A stretch of DNA of 64,000 nucleotides from Rhizopus arrhizus (GCA_024220505.1 JAKZZE010000009.1:196001-260000); one strand, 5' to 3'. Positions 1 to 12,479 are shown, numbered from the stretch's first letter. The notes: generated from the letters alone by a model not told the origin. Translations and numbers: made by a program.

Positions 1-2
1 AA

Positions 3-128
3 TTCTGGGATGGAAAAGGAGGCAGTGACTTGAAAGTAGTTTCGACGGTAACAGGTCCAATGACAATCAGAAGTAAAGAAAAACCCTCTGTCCATCTTAC
101 AATACAACGTCACCATATAGCTACATAA
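3..128 (+). CDS. C-terminal fragment of an unidentified gene (partial)
   Basis: An open frame runs in from the left edge and stops at TAA 126-128, giving about 41 residues that begin FWDGKGGSDLKV and end in IAT. It has a coding-like mix of residues and is followed by AT-rich non-coding DNA, so it may be the last exon of a gene lying to the left. I do not recognise the family. A chance open frame of 42 codons is quite possible here. Confidence 0.3.
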   Translation, partial: FWDGKGGSDLKVVSTVTGPMTIRSKEKPSVHLTIQRHHIAT

Positions 129-764
129 CATCTGTCAGTCTCCATTTTTTTATATTTGCCTTTCCTACTGTACCGTTTTCTATTGAACTCATTACTGTCA
201 TTACTATCATCATATATATCGTATATATTATTTGATTGACCAAAGAAATCATGTATTGGTACTAAAGGAGCATCCTTTAGATGTATCAACCTATGTTTTG
301 GATATCAGACTTCTTTCTCTTGTACGCTTTTCAACTCTTACCTATCGTACGAGGGCTGATCTCTGTCTATAGTAGTACTAAAACCACAATAAAAAAATAA
401 GTTGTGTCAATTACCAAATATACATTATTTTTATTTAATATTACTTTATGAATGAACTAACAGGCATTGAATGAGATCTTTGATGAAATAGCATGTTCTA
501 TTTTATAAAGGAATAAAAAGAAATAAAAAAAGAGAAAATGATGTATAAATAAATACAGTAAATAAATAAAAAGTGAACTGTGTTAAGCAAACGAAATCTT
601 AGTTCAGTAAATTAAGGAGCTTATTGGTTTAAGGAGTAAAATTATGCTGTAGCGCCATTTTTGGTTGTACGTATTTGCCACAGCATAAAGTACAACAACA
701 ACCTCAACTTCATTTTAAACTCAGGACAACTCGTCTTTCTTTTACTTTTTAGAAAAAAAAAACA
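129..764. other. Intergenic, presumed 3' flank and LENG1-like promoter
   Basis: AT-rich stretch with no convincing open frame. The only structure I see is the inverted repeat at 642-688 described separately. The last 50 bases before the next start are T- and A-rich. Confidence 0.6.
642..696 (+). other. Inverted repeat with possible pseudoknot pairing upstream of LENG1-like gene
   Basis: TTATGCTGT (642-650) is the exact reverse complement of ACAGCATAA (680-688), enclosing a 29-nt loop. GTTGTAC in the loop (664-670) is the reverse complement of GTACAAC just downstream (690-696), an H-type pseudoknot arrangement. It lies about 70 nt before the ATG, so it may be in the 5' leader or be a palindromic factor site. 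Whether it is transcribed is unknown. Confidence 0.35.
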
Positions 765-1608
765 ATGAATATTTTACATCACAAAAGGTATTAAAAAAAT
801 TAGGAAAAATTGTTTAAATCAGATTATTAAAACCTCATTAGCTATCACGTCTATAATAAAAAAAATATTGAAAAGGTTCGAAAAGACGAGGAACAAGCAT
901 CAGCCAAAGAAAAAGAAAAACAAAAAAAGATCGAACTAGCAGAGAGTGAAGCAAGACTCAATTTACTAAGAAAAAAGGCAGGCGCTAAATTTTTAAACGA
1001 CAAACCGACAGCTACAATCGAGCATATCAATTTATTCAAAGACTATGAATCAACAACAAATGAAGAGAATGAAGCAGAAGAAAAAGCAAAAGCAGAGAAA
1101 CTTGATCGACAATTGACCATGTACTTGGACAAGGGTGCAACAGCAGAAGCAACGCCTTGGTATGCCAAAAACAGTACAAGTATAGATAAATACAGCGATC
1201 TATATGTCAAAAAATCGGATAGAAAGTAAATTGTTGATGTAGTGATTTACAAACTTATGCTCACTTTTAAAACATTTTGTTAGAAAAAGAAGAGAACCGA
1301 TTCGATTAAAAGATGATCCTTTAGAATATATTGAGGATAAATTGAAGAAAGAAGACAAATCAGATAAAGAAAAGAAATTAAAAAAGCGTAAAAGGAGTGA
1401 TAATGATAATAGTAATCATTCAAACAACATAGCGGAGCTTAGAGCAAAAAGACTTGAGAGAGAAAGAATGGAAAGAGAACGTGCAAAGCGACTTTATCTC
1501 GATCCAACTGAAGCAGAAGATCATAAGGACGAACCAACAGGTTATAATTCACAGTACAATAGGCAAGAAACCTTACTTGCAAAACAAAGTAAAAAAAAGC
1601 ATTACTAA
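765..1608 (+). CDS. LENG1-like protein with N-terminal CIR domain
   Basis: Three exons: 765-787, 842-1225, 1284-1608, giving 243 residues in one frame; introns are 54 and 58 nt with GT-AG ends. The N terminus reads MNILHHKSYHVYNKKNIEKV, the hallmark CIR_N signature of LENG1 and related splicing-associated proteins, followed by a long charged coiled-coil stretch (EEQASAKEKEKQKK). The tail is Lys/Arg/Glu-rich and ends in KKHY. Family members are nuclear and turn up with spliceosomal proteins, so a role in splicing is inferred. The first coding exon is only 23 nt, and the CIR_N frame continues exactly across its splice. Confidence 0.82.
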
Positions 1609-1769
1609 AGTATGCATTATCACACACTTTTGGGACTTGCAAGCATACTATCTTTAAGTTGTATATTACAGTCTAAAGCCGGAAGGGCAGTCGTCTTTGA
1701 CCATTTTTGTTTCCCGACATAAAAATCTAATAAACTGTCTTTTTCCTTCTCTCTTTTTGCAATTAAATA

Positions 1770-3631
1770 ATGAGGGAAATTATTACTTTACAGCTAGGAT
1801 CTCTGTCTAACTATGTGGGTACCCACATTTGGAACACGCAGGTATTTCCATCATCTTTTTTTTAATAAATATGTATCATTGATTGAATGCCGGAATTCAG
1901 GAAGAGTATTTTGATTATACAGGAAAAGACAGTGAAAAAACAAAGGAAATCAACCACGATGTTCTTTACAGAGCAGGAGAAACAGCCAATGTAAAAAAAA
2001 AAAAAACACCTTTTTTTTTATTTTATATAATGGATATTAAAATTGAAAGCAATAGGGCATTGTAACTTATACACCAAGAACGCTAATTTACGATCTTAAG
2101 GGTAATTTTGGATCTTTACAAAAATATAACCGATTATTTCAACAAAGTGTAGACATTGAACCTAATTACTCTTGGTAACTTGCTATTTGCTTTATAAATA
2201 AAAGGAACCTACTAATGGCTATTGTGTATTAGGGACCAAGGTATTACTCGAATTGACAGACCGGTGTCCAAAAACAGATATCAACAAGAATTAGATCGCA
2301 TGGATGTTGATTATGAATATCAAATGAACACGGATGCAGTTGAAGAACTAGAATCATCTGTGAATAACTGGTCAGATTTTAACAGAATCAATTTTCATCC
2401 TCGTTCAATCAATCCAATTGTCACACATCAGGCAGAGGATGAAGTAAATAGATTCGATAATTATACAATCGGGAAGGAGGCTTATACAGAGAATGAAAAG
2501 GAAGCAGAAATCTTTGATAATAATCTTCGATTATTTGCAGAAGAGTGTGATTCTTTGCAAGGTTTTCATATTTTGACAGATGTTGACGACGCGTTTGGTG
2601 GGTTTACTGAAGGATTACTGCATGATTTAAGGGATGAATTTGGAAAATTATCCATCTTAACTTATGGATTAAGTGATTCATTTGCTTATTATCGTAATGA
2701 GGTATACTAGGTTTATTGGTAATTGTAGGCCTTGGTTCTAACAATATTAACATTAGCGTATGAGGCAAAAGATCGAATTAAATAGGGCTCTTAGTATCAC
2801 CCATCTTTCTGAATTATCATCGGTATATGTACCCATATACACACCAACAGAAAAGGCATTAAAAACAAGTAATTTGCAACCCTATCTTCACTTTAATGTA
2901 AATATTTTGTACATATACAAGAAAAGTTTTATAAGAAATCAATATAGGAATATTCTAGATATCATACTAGTGCTATTATTGCAGCAGCTATCGAGACAAA
3001 CTCCCTTCCTTACAGATTAAAGAAAAACTCTATTACATTAGCAGACAGTATTAGTAGACTAAGCTATGTGAGGAACACAAAATTGGCAACTTTATCTGTT
3101 TCTTTGCCTTTCATGAAAGGAAACACAAGTAGCTTACCGCTTTTGAGCCATGTCACAAAAATAGAGGTAAGTAATGAAAATAAAGAGTCCAAAGAATGTA
3201 TAATTTATTATCATTTTCTAACAGAAGGAAGATGTCTACAGTCAAACAATCGTTACCCGCGGCTTACAGATCAATACAGATATAGAATTCATAAACCCTC
3301 TTCAATCAACTTTTAATCTTGAAACATTACTTCCACTTCCTGATTCATATCCACATATATTAACGCTGCAGTAAGAACCACATACACACCTAAATGTTTT
3401 AAATTGATTGAATTCTTTTTCTATATTAGTGAAAACAAAGTACCCGTCATGACACAATTTGAATCAGGAGCACAGAATAAAGCAAATTTAGAGTACCAGA
3501 TCAAGGCCATGGAAACCATTGACTTTCAAGACTTTTATGAATTTAAACAGACACGAGAAGATTTCCTAGAAATCAAGGAGGCTTTAATCACTTTATCTGA
3601 TACATATAATAAAGATGATGCTCTAGAGTAA
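1770..3631 (+). CDS. DML1: DML1/misato-family protein (tubulin-like, mitochondrial inheritance)
   Basis: Eight exons: 1770-1841, 1901-1990, 2056-2174, 2233-2701, 2757-2897, 2948-3166, 3225-3370, 3430-3631; 485 residues in one frame. The N terminus [20 protein letters not shown] followed by WNTQEEYFDY is the diagnostic misato segment I. Later come a tubulin-like block ([15 protein letters not shown], then W-D-Q-G) and the misato core [19 protein letters not shown]. Misato/Dml1 proteins resemble tubulin/FtsZ and are needed for mitochondrial distribution and morphology. All seven introns are 49-65 nt. The last exon overlaps the end of the gene on the other strand by 9 bp. Confidence 0.9.
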
Positions 3632-4522
3632 GCATGTAGCCCAAACCCAATTAGCAGGAGGTGAAGGTGTCACATAGGTTGGTGGTATTTTCCCTCTTGG
3701 ATCTCTTTCATCTATTACATCATCATTTATAATATACTGATCCCAAAGTCTTCTGATACGTAAAAGTGCATCAGCGGATTGATTTGATTCACACCAATAT
3801 GCGTAAGCTGTTTTTTCTATTTCCATATCCTTCCATTTGTCTTGTTTATCAATAACAAGTTCCTTCACTTGCTCTATTTCTTTTTTTCCTTTCTCTTCTT
3901 CTTTTTCGCGTTCTTGCTGCTGCTGCTGCTGTTCATTCCATTCTTTTACTTTGTTAAAAAAGTCATTGCCATCATCTGCAAAAAAGTGACCTTTGTTCTC
4001 GAGCTTTTTACGTCTCAGATCTCTCAATTGAGTCAATTTGGTTAGTGTTTTAGACAGTTCTTTGATCTTAGCTTTGGCCTCTTTGTCATCCTCCTTTTCA
4101 AATTTCTCCACTACTGGTTTAGCTGTGATTACTTTCCACTCCATCTCTTTCACCCATTGCTTACTTCGCTTTTCAGTTAATAGTTGCTGATGTCTCGCTT
4201 TTTTTTTTACTCGCTTCTTCCATAATTTATGTCTTTTAAGCTTCTTTTGTTTATCAGACAAGACACGTATCAGGTCTTCACTATCCAATAATCGACTTAG
4301 TTGAATTAGTTTTGCCTAAAAAATAAAGAGAAATTTGAATTGGTTTTTGTTGATTTTACATGAGAATCGTCCTACTGCATCATGACCAAGTGTTCTTAAA
4401 TGTTTAGCCCAATCTTCATCATTTAAGGAAGATATAAAAGGATCATTCTTGATATTTTGAGATAAACGCTCATATATTGATATGGCTTCTGCTAACTTTT
4501 CTTTTGTTCGAGTTATTGACAT
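3623..4522 (-). CDS. PDCD7-like protein (U11/U12 minor spliceosome 59K type)
   Basis: Reading right to left, exon 1 is 4522-4376 and exon 2 is 4315-3623, 279 residues, joined by a 60-nt intron with donor GTAGGA. An upstream exon starting near 4599 (intron GTGATT..ATAG) would also stay in frame, so the start is uncertain. The protein is Lys/Glu-rich and helical, with KLKRHKLWKKRVKKKARHQ and, at the C terminus, RIRRLWDQYI then [20 protein letters not shown]. This end matches the conserved tail of PDCD7, the 59K protein of the U11/U12 di-snRNP, to my knowledge. The stop codon lies inside the last codons of DML1 on the opposite strand. Confidence 0.68.
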
Positions 4523-6683
4523 GTGGAGAAAGAAAATATTTTTCTTTGCTATCGCGTTGTCCAAATAAGAAAAATCAGGCAAGTAAAATAATCACCTTGG
4601 GACATTAAAATGACAGGTGAGTAAATCTACAGTTAGAATGTTCTTGATGGTTATAGCATTGAATAAGCTTAACAATTATAAGTATAATATATCGCAGCTT
4701 GTTATCAACTCTAAATTCATTTGTTCTTTCCTATTATCTGAATAAACATAGAATCTGTTGATGATACAGCAAAATGAATCAAGCACTTTCTGAGAGAAAT
4801 GAAAGGTATAACAAGAATCTACCTCTACCTTGCATCAAACTTTGAGAGCAAATACAAAAAAGTTCTTATTTGGAAATCCTTTCTTAACTGACTTTTGTAA
4901 AATATTACGCTGCTTTCTTTTTGATAGGTTAGAAGCTTTAAAATTAAAGCATATGTTTAACGTAGAATAGTATAGAAACTTTTTATTTAGAGGTACTTGT
5001 ATATTTTCCGGAAAATATGTCCTTTAGTCATGTATGAAAGAATGTTTACTATAGTATTTCATCATATATACAAATATACTATTAGGCGCAATATATGCAA
5101 TCAAATTTGCGGCTACTCTAAGCCAAATAGAATTTACTTGAAAGAAAACGCATAATTAGTATTAAATTGTATTATATTTGATACAAATCGAGATTTAAAT
5201 AAAAAAAAAGGGAACTTAGAGGGATTATAAAACAAGAAATATGTTCTCTCTAAAGGTGAAATTCTGATCTATTTACTAAACCTTTATATATTGTTCCATT
5301 ATTCATTGACTCTATGGTTATATGTGTTCCTTATTATACATGTGTTTCCATGTACTCAAAAGGCGTTTCAAGGTGTTGTCGGCAGAAGGCTTTGTTATTT
5401 ATCTATACCTTTTTTGATGCCCCTGAGCGGAGAGAAAATGCTATAGTTACACGATAGCCAGCTTGATCATTGTCTTTTTTTTGAATATAATATAACTCCA
5501 AATCAAGACTCTAATAAAGGATGAAAAAAAGAAATTTGTTGCATACAAAAATATTTCTTCTAGTGAGTATCATATTATTATATAGTATTGAATAGCAATT
5601 GAATGTTATAAATATTACTGATCAGTTTATTAAATGAAAATAAGTATCCAAGTTACTTGTTTGTAATAAAATCAGTTACTAGTGATTGTCTCATACTCTG
5701 GATACTATTTTATGTACATGTATTGCTTTACACTTTTAACATATTGGCTTGTATATTGTCTACAATCTTTGAAAAATGTAATAAATAATAAAACTAGGCT
5801 CTTCATCCTTAAGTTTCTATATCAATTTCAAAAACCGTCATGATAAGATAAGAAAATACGAAATAGATAAACTTACCCAAGTCTTTCATTTAATCATATT
5901 AGGAATTTACAAGATATAAATTTGAATTTGATTCAATTAAAATCATATAGTTTTATAATAATGAGATGAAAATTAACATGAACATACTCCTTTAACAAAA
6001 GTTATGGCAAATATCGGTATTTTAAGTTACTTTGCTACAAGTAGGATGTTTTCTTTGTAATTTATTAATCATATTGATTTGATTAGAATTATTGTATCTG
6101 TTATTTAAAATAAAAAAAGTATCATGGCCTATAATCTCCAACAGTAATGACTATTATGCTACTGTTAATCTGAGTGCATATTACCATAATTGTATCTGTG
6201 TGACTAATACTATCTGATAAAAAACGTACCAATAAAATAATGATTTGAATAAAGTATACCATTTTAAATAAACAGCCTCTCCAGTCAGGATAAGTCTCAA
6301 GTCCTGAAAGTATATCTGATGCTATCTTATTATGATATATGAACAAGGCCTATATTATAAAGATACACGCTTTAATCTATGTTTATGATGGCCTATTACC
6401 ACTACTAGAACATATAAAAGTAAATATAAAAGATTCATATTATTTGTCTTGTCAATTTTATAATTTTCATCTTTCTCTTTAAAATTATTCACAAATAGCT
6501 GCATTTTCCCACAATATTATTGAATGCTAATTGTTATTATTATTTTTTGCAAATAAATACCTTCAACAACAAATGATTTTTCTCAATGCAATCGACTCCG
6601 CCACCAAAAAAATTTTATGAAATAAAAAAAAGATAGATTTTCCCCCTTTCCTTTTTCTTTCACACACTTTTTTTCTTTGTTAA
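4523..6683. other. Gene-free intergenic region
   Basis: About 2.1 kb of very AT-rich DNA. I find no frame with protein-like composition, no tRNA A/B boxes and no recognisable snRNA. The final 60 bases before 6684 are strongly CT-rich, typical of the core promoter and leader of the following highly expressed gene. Confidence 0.6.
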
Positions 6684-8892
6684 ATGGCTTCTTGCGACGC
6701 AGTCTTGGAAACCCTTTCCAAACTTTCCATTAGCGTGAGCCCTATTACTCATGAGCCCGTTTTAGATACCAAAGCTTGGGCTGAACAACTCACCAACGTT
6801 TCTATCAGTCACCAAACCACCAAAACTTTAATTTTTAAGCCCAAGACAGCAAAGACAGCCCCTGTTACCCCTGTGTTTGTGATTGCCCTTGACTCAACCG
6901 AGACTAACGCGACCGCACTCGGCAAGAAGCTTTCATTAAAAGATTTGCGTTTTGCAAGCGAAGACTTGTTGAAGGATACCTTTAACACTAAAAAGGGATC
7001 TGTCTCTCCCTTTGCCTTGTCTAATGTGACCGATTTGGCCAATGTCCACATCGTAGTTGATGCTGCTGCTTTCCAAACCACCGATAAGTTAGCTTTTCAT
7101 CCTACCGAATCTGACAAGACTATTTTTATCTCTGCTCAAGAATTGAAGACATATCTCGAATCACTTGGTAAAGAATTTGTTGAAGTCGATTTCAAAGCTT
7201 TGGCTGCTGCCAAGCCTCCTGCTGCTCCTAAGGCTGTTCCCAAGACTCCCAAAGTTGCTGCCAAGAAAGAAGGTAAAGAGAAGACAAACTAGAGAAAGGA
7301 AATAAAGATTAATTGACTTTATAAAATGCATAGATGCTAACGCTGAAGAAATCAATGCAATGGGTATTGGATGTAAGAAGGATGATGATTTCCCCAAGTG
7401 GTATCAACAAGTATTGACCAAGAGTGAAATGTTGGAATATTATGATGTCTCTGGTTGTTATATTCTTCGTCCTTTAGCTTACAACGTTTGGAAGGAGATC
7501 ACCAATTTCTTTGATGGTGCTATTACCGAAATGGGTATTGAGGACACTTACTTCCCCATGTTTGTCTCCAACAAAGTGCTCCAACGTGAAAAGGATCACA
7601 TTGAAGGTTTCGCACCTGAAGTTGCCTGGGTCACTAAAGCTGGTAGCAGCGATTTGGAAGAACCCATCGCCATCCGTCCCACTTCCGAAACTGTCATGTA
7701 TCCTTACTTTGCTAAATGGATCAGATCTCACCGTGACTTGCCATTGCGTATCAACCAATGGTGTTCTGTCGTTCGTTGGGAATTCAAGAATCCTCAACCT
7801 TTCCTCCGTACCCGTGAGTTCCTCTGGCAAGAAGGCCACACTGCTCATATGACTCTTGAAGATGCCGATAAGGAAGTTAAGGAAATTCTTGATCTCTATT
7901 CTCGTGTTTACACCGATCTTTTGGCTGTTCCTGTCGTCAAAGGTGTCAAATCTGAAAAGGAACGTTTCGCAGGTGGTTACTACACCACAACCGTTGAAGG
8001 TTTCATTCCCACCACTGGCCGTGCCATTCAAGGTGGTACCTCTCACTGTTTAGGTCAAAATTTCTCCAAGATGTTCAATATTGTCGTTGAAGATCCTAAT
8101 GCTCCTGCTGGCGAAGAAGTACCTAAGCTTCATGTCTGGCAAAACTCATGGGGTCTCTCTACCCGTACCATTGGTGTCATGGTCATGACTCATGGTGATG
8201 ATAAGGGTCTCGTCTTGCCTCCTCGCGTTGCTCACATCCAAACTGTTATTGTTCCTTGTGGTTTGACCGTCAAATCAACCAAGGCTGATATTGACCGTAT
8301 CTTTGATGCCTGTCAAGACGTTGCTAACCGTCTCAAGAAAGCAGGTGTCAAGAGTAAGGCTGATTTGAGAGATAACTATACCCCTGGCTTCAAGTTCAAC
8401 CACTGGGAAATTCGTGGTGTTCCTCTTCGTCTTGAAATTGGTCCCAAGGACTTGGAAAAGAACCAAGTATTTTGTGCCCGTCGTGATACCGGTGAAAAGT
8501 TCTCTATCTCTCTTGATAACTTGGAACAAGGCGTCAAGGACGCTCTCGAGACTATTCAAAATGACATGTACACTAAAGCCAAGAAGAAGATGGATGAATC
8601 CATTGTGCGCGTCAGCAAATGGGAAGATTTTGTTCCTACCTTGAATCAAAAGAAGTTATTGTTGGTCCCCTGGTGTGATCGCATGGAATGTGAAGATGAT
8701 ATCAAGGAACGTTCTGCTCGCGTTGCTAATGAAGGTGAAGAAGAAGATGAACGTGCTCCTTCAATGGGTGCCAAGTCCCTTTGTAACCCATTCCAACAAC
8801 CTACTGAAGACCCTATTGTACCTGGTGTAACAAAGTGTGTTGCTTGTGATCATGATGCTAAGCACTTTATGCTTTTCGGTAGAAGCTATTAA
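6684..8892 (+). CDS. Cytoplasmic prolyl-tRNA synthetase with N-terminal YbaK-like domain
   Basis: Two exons, 6684-7272 and 7334-8892, join in phase 1 to give 715 residues; the 61-nt intron (GTAAAG..ATAG) sits between the two domains. Residues about 1-170 resemble the YbaK/ProX editing fold, followed by an Ala/Pro/Lys linker. The rest is a eukaryote-type class II ProRS: DDDFPKWYQQVLTKSEM opening, motif 2 RWEFKNPQPFLRTREFLWQE, motif 3 around GLSTRTIGVMVMTHGDDKGL, and a C-terminal cysteine-containing domain ending in FGRSY. It charges tRNA-Pro in the cytosol; the N-terminal domain probably clears mischarged tRNA, as in related fungal enzymes. The start ATG follows a CT-rich leader. It is convergent with the chitin synthase 95 bp away. 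Confidence 0.93.
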
Positions 8893-8987
8893 GTAAATAA
8901 TAATAAAAAATAAGAGCGAGAAGAACAAAAGGAAAAGTATTAGAAAACAAAGTAGCTTTTATTATTATACACAAAAATATGAGAGAA

Positions 8988-11900
8988 TTATGAGTAATAA
9001 AATGCAATTTTTGAATGTACAGGTGCATTTCTTCCTTCAGCTAATTCCTCGTCGATGTGGTAGGGTTCTAAACTGAGTATTGAATTGGAAAGGGAATAGT
9101 GACACGAATCTCGATCAATATCCTGCTGCTGTTGAATCGTAGATGATTCAGTTGTTCCAGTAGAGAACATACTTGTATCTTCTTTATTATACACATCATC
9201 ATCAAGCGGGCTATCCAATGCAGATGCAAATGGATTGCTTTGCGACGATCCGCCTGACCCAAATCGTTGATGATGTTGTCGGATCTGTACCGCGGGTGGA
9301 AAGGAGACCACATCTGTCTTGTTGAAACCTATATATCCTGTAAATCCATTGAATTTAGCGTCCAGCATCTCTGCCTGCTCCTTTTCTCGAAGTGCATTCT
9401 TTTCTGCTTCCTCTCTTTCAAAGTCAATCAAGCGCATTCGGTTCACTAGCATTCCCTGTTCTTCTTTTTGATTTTGATCACGACTAGGGTCATCAATGAT
9501 GCCATGTAATCTACTACGATAACCATATTGCTCAGTCGGCCAAACATCATACCACCAATACGAGTGGTCTGAACACCACACTGCCAGCAGCGGGAAATAG
9601 ACATGAAAGAGGGGTACACCAAAAAGACAATAAAGAATGAACCACATAACATACTTGAATTGACGATGAAGTGTAAGATAAAAGATATGAAGCCCAATCA
9701 AGCCCATGAAGGAGCAGGCAATAATGGCATAGGCCATATCTTTATAAAGAAAGTAACGGACAAAGGCAATATAGAGGTAAACAATGATGGGCATGGAGAA
9801 AATCGTATCTATAAATTTTGTAAAAGATGTAAGCCAATACATCACGCCCAGGTGCTTGGCTACATGCTGGAATTCGATTTGAATGTGCAATAAAGCGCGC
9901 AAGTTGCGGATCTGAAATCCTTGAAGGGCAAAGAAGTGAGTGGGCAAAGTGGCGTAGGCAATCGCCTCCGGTTCAAATCCAAACCTGTGATTTGGGTGTG
10001 ACCGAAGAAGAACAAGGGAAAAGTACTGCTCTTCACCAAGCAAGAGGATGTTTTCCATATGAAGAGTATCTGGACGAGGTGCAGCAAAGCCACGAAGCAC
10101 AGTTGGATGGATACCTATCGGTTGAACGCTTCGATTAGGCTGTAGAGAATAATAAGATATCGTATCAGGTTGCCGACGGCGGTGAGGACTGACGCTTTCT
10201 TCACTACTACTGCTAGTACCACTGCTGCTGCTAAGCATTGTTGCTGATTTATGAGGCTTCCGCTTGAGACTCTCGACAATCTCATCACTGACTTTTGGCC
10301 ATTTTGAATGAATTGGGTCAGCGTTCCACAGTCGATACATGACAAAGCCTCCATTGAGGGTCGTCAAACCGCCTAGGCAGGCCTCGTAAGCCAATGCAGA
10401 ATAGTAGGTTATAAAAATAGGAAAAATCTGAAGCATCGTTACTAAATTTTCTTCTGGGTTGGCTGGCCGAACGTGTCCACTGATGGCGAGCATTTTTGGA
10501 TCTGCTTCAAGTCTAGCAACTAGACGATGAACCACATCCCCTTGGACCTGAATATCAGCATCGGTCACAAGCATATACTTGAATAGACGAGGATCAATAC
10601 CCAAAAGGTTATAACACTGGTTATACAATTCAAAATCGAGTGGACTGATTCGGTGATGAGCTAAATCGAGACATCGTTCAAGAAAACTAAGGGCAATCAG
10701 CATCGAATCTCTCTTGCCGCGGTTTCCTGGTGCCCGCTTGTAGTTATACTCTTCCTTTTGTGAGCCAACTTTGACAACCATTATGAATGGCACCCGATTA
10801 CGTCCAGACTCACAGAACCCAGCATATACCCGGGCATAGTTTATCCTGCGAGATCCCTGACCGAGTGAGATGTAAGCTCTTAATTCCGGATCCTTGGTTG
10901 AACTGTAACCAAGAGCATCAAGTACACAAAGGTAGTTGTCTTTAGTGTCTGATTGACTCTTGACTATTCCATCGCATACAAAGAAAAGTAATTTTCGGTT
11001 ATCCGGATAATTGGTTCTTGCCAGAGAATCTAGAGTTTGCCGAATTGTTTCAGACGATTCCGAGTAAAAAGGAATAAAGAGGAGTGTATAAGGCACAAAG
11101 GAGGACATGACTAGACGGTTACTGTTTGACTTGAATAAAAAGCGCTGAATAAAACTAAATCGAGTCAGGCTGGTCAAATGCATCTTGATTAAAAAGTAGA
11201 GAAGAAAACAGCCAACAGTGATCCAGAGTGCAACATTGATGTGGGCACATCCTTCATCTGTGTTACCATCGACAACACCATGATAAAAAAGAGTGTTGAG
11301 ACATTCCTTGTAAATTGTTGGATTTGGTATATTATTGTAAAAAAGCTTTGTGATATCTGTTCCCAAATTGATGAATAACATGATAGTGAGATCAAGCGGT
11401 AAGAACATGCGATCTAGTGCAAAAGCACGAGAATAGGAGCCTTTGGCTACTTTAACAATGTCTGTAGCTGCCTGTAAGTAGTCAGTGACATCTAGCACTT
11501 TATTATCCAAAATCACATAGGCTCTTCCATAAGATAAGCCTTTATGAGGCATAAGAGTGCAGTTGTTATAAACATAATTCTTGTCAAAACTGATAGCTGT
11601 ACAAAAAAATGTAAATGATGTAATATTAAAAAATGACATCGACACGCTTTACCTCCTTTTTTTGGGTATTGATTAAATTGATGTATATCAGCTTGAGAAT
11701 AAAAGCAAGGAGCGCCAGTTATATTGCGACGGCCTGGAATAGGGCAAGATATAAGCTGATCATTTTCAAAATGATATCCAGAGTCATGATTTAGTAAATA
11801 CTTGAGCCAATTATCTGCCTGAGTTGATCGGTTGAACCCGTTTATACAATTTTCAATAACGCTGTCTTCATAATAGCTTTGTCCATTTGGTCGTTTCAAT

Positions 11901-12359
11901 AACATAAAAGTGGGAAACATAGGCGATAGGTCTAAGTGGGGGTATAGATTGGCCTGAGTGGTCATTTCAGTGCTGTTTCCGTATTTTTTCCAATCAAAAA
12001 CTTGACCGTGAACAGAAGAATAATGGGACGAATTAGAATAAACATCGCCAAATTCAAAAGTTTTTGGTGGATCACAAAATAAGGTGGTGACAAATTCTAA
12101 CCAAGTGCAAAAGAATGCAGTGATCAAAATGTATAAAATGAATAATGTTATTTTTTCTTTCCATGCGTCTCGTCTCACTAAAAAATAAAGTAAGTTACAC
12201 TGCCCCACTGCTATTATCACCTATTTATTGTTTACCTCTTGTAGTAAGACCAAAAAACTTTAAAAGAACGTCAGGAAATGGAAAGGTACAGAATTTAGTA
12301 AAGGCAACCCAAACAATACGTCTACATGAAGGTTGACGCATACGTTTTGAGTCCTTCAT
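8988..12359 (-). CDS. Divergent chitin synthase-like glycosyltransferase (division 2)
   Basis: Exons, right to left: 12359-12236, 12177-11653, 11596-8988; 1085 residues. The N terminus (RRIVWVAFTKF, then VRRDAWKEKI and a membrane helix) and the region DNKVLDVTDYL match class IV-type chitin synthases. The GT2 core is present: FIPFYSES, DADIQVQGD near residue 561, and LTTLNGGFVMYRL in place of the usual cysteine-rich GCFCMYR. Several normally invariant motifs are altered: GEDRY is GEEQY (near 736), QRRRW is QIRNL (near 778), QxFEYF is QIFPIF, and the WGNTR tail motif is replaced by WPTEQYGYR (near 901). Two clusters of membrane helices flank the core, and the C-terminal 200 residues are Ser/Gln-rich. 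Catalytic activity is therefore doubtful. A transposon remnant begins within about 120 bp of the start codon. Confidence 0.85.
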
Positions 12360-12479
12360 GACTCAATCATTAAGAAAAAAAAAGAGAGAAAAAAAAAGTA
12401 ATAGTCAACTGAAAAAATAAAAAAATACTCAATCCAATAAGAGGGGTTGGTCATTTTTTTAAACAAGAAAAAAAAAATA

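Noticed and set aside
5340..5480. Possible C/D snoRNA near TGATG and CTGA boxes followed by a T-run
   Set aside because: The boxes are only a few bases apart and no terminal stem is evident.
6122..6346. 74-codon minus-strand frame in the 4.6-6.7 kb spacer
   Set aside because: Isolated, no splice partners, hydrophobic AT-driven composition and no recognisable domain.
7474..8046. 190-codon frame antisense to prolyl-tRNA synthetase
   Set aside because: Mirror frame produced by codon bias of a highly expressed gene; the sense protein is certain.
9603..9893. 96-codon plus-strand frame inside the chitin synthase
   Set aside because: Antisense shadow of transmembrane codons.
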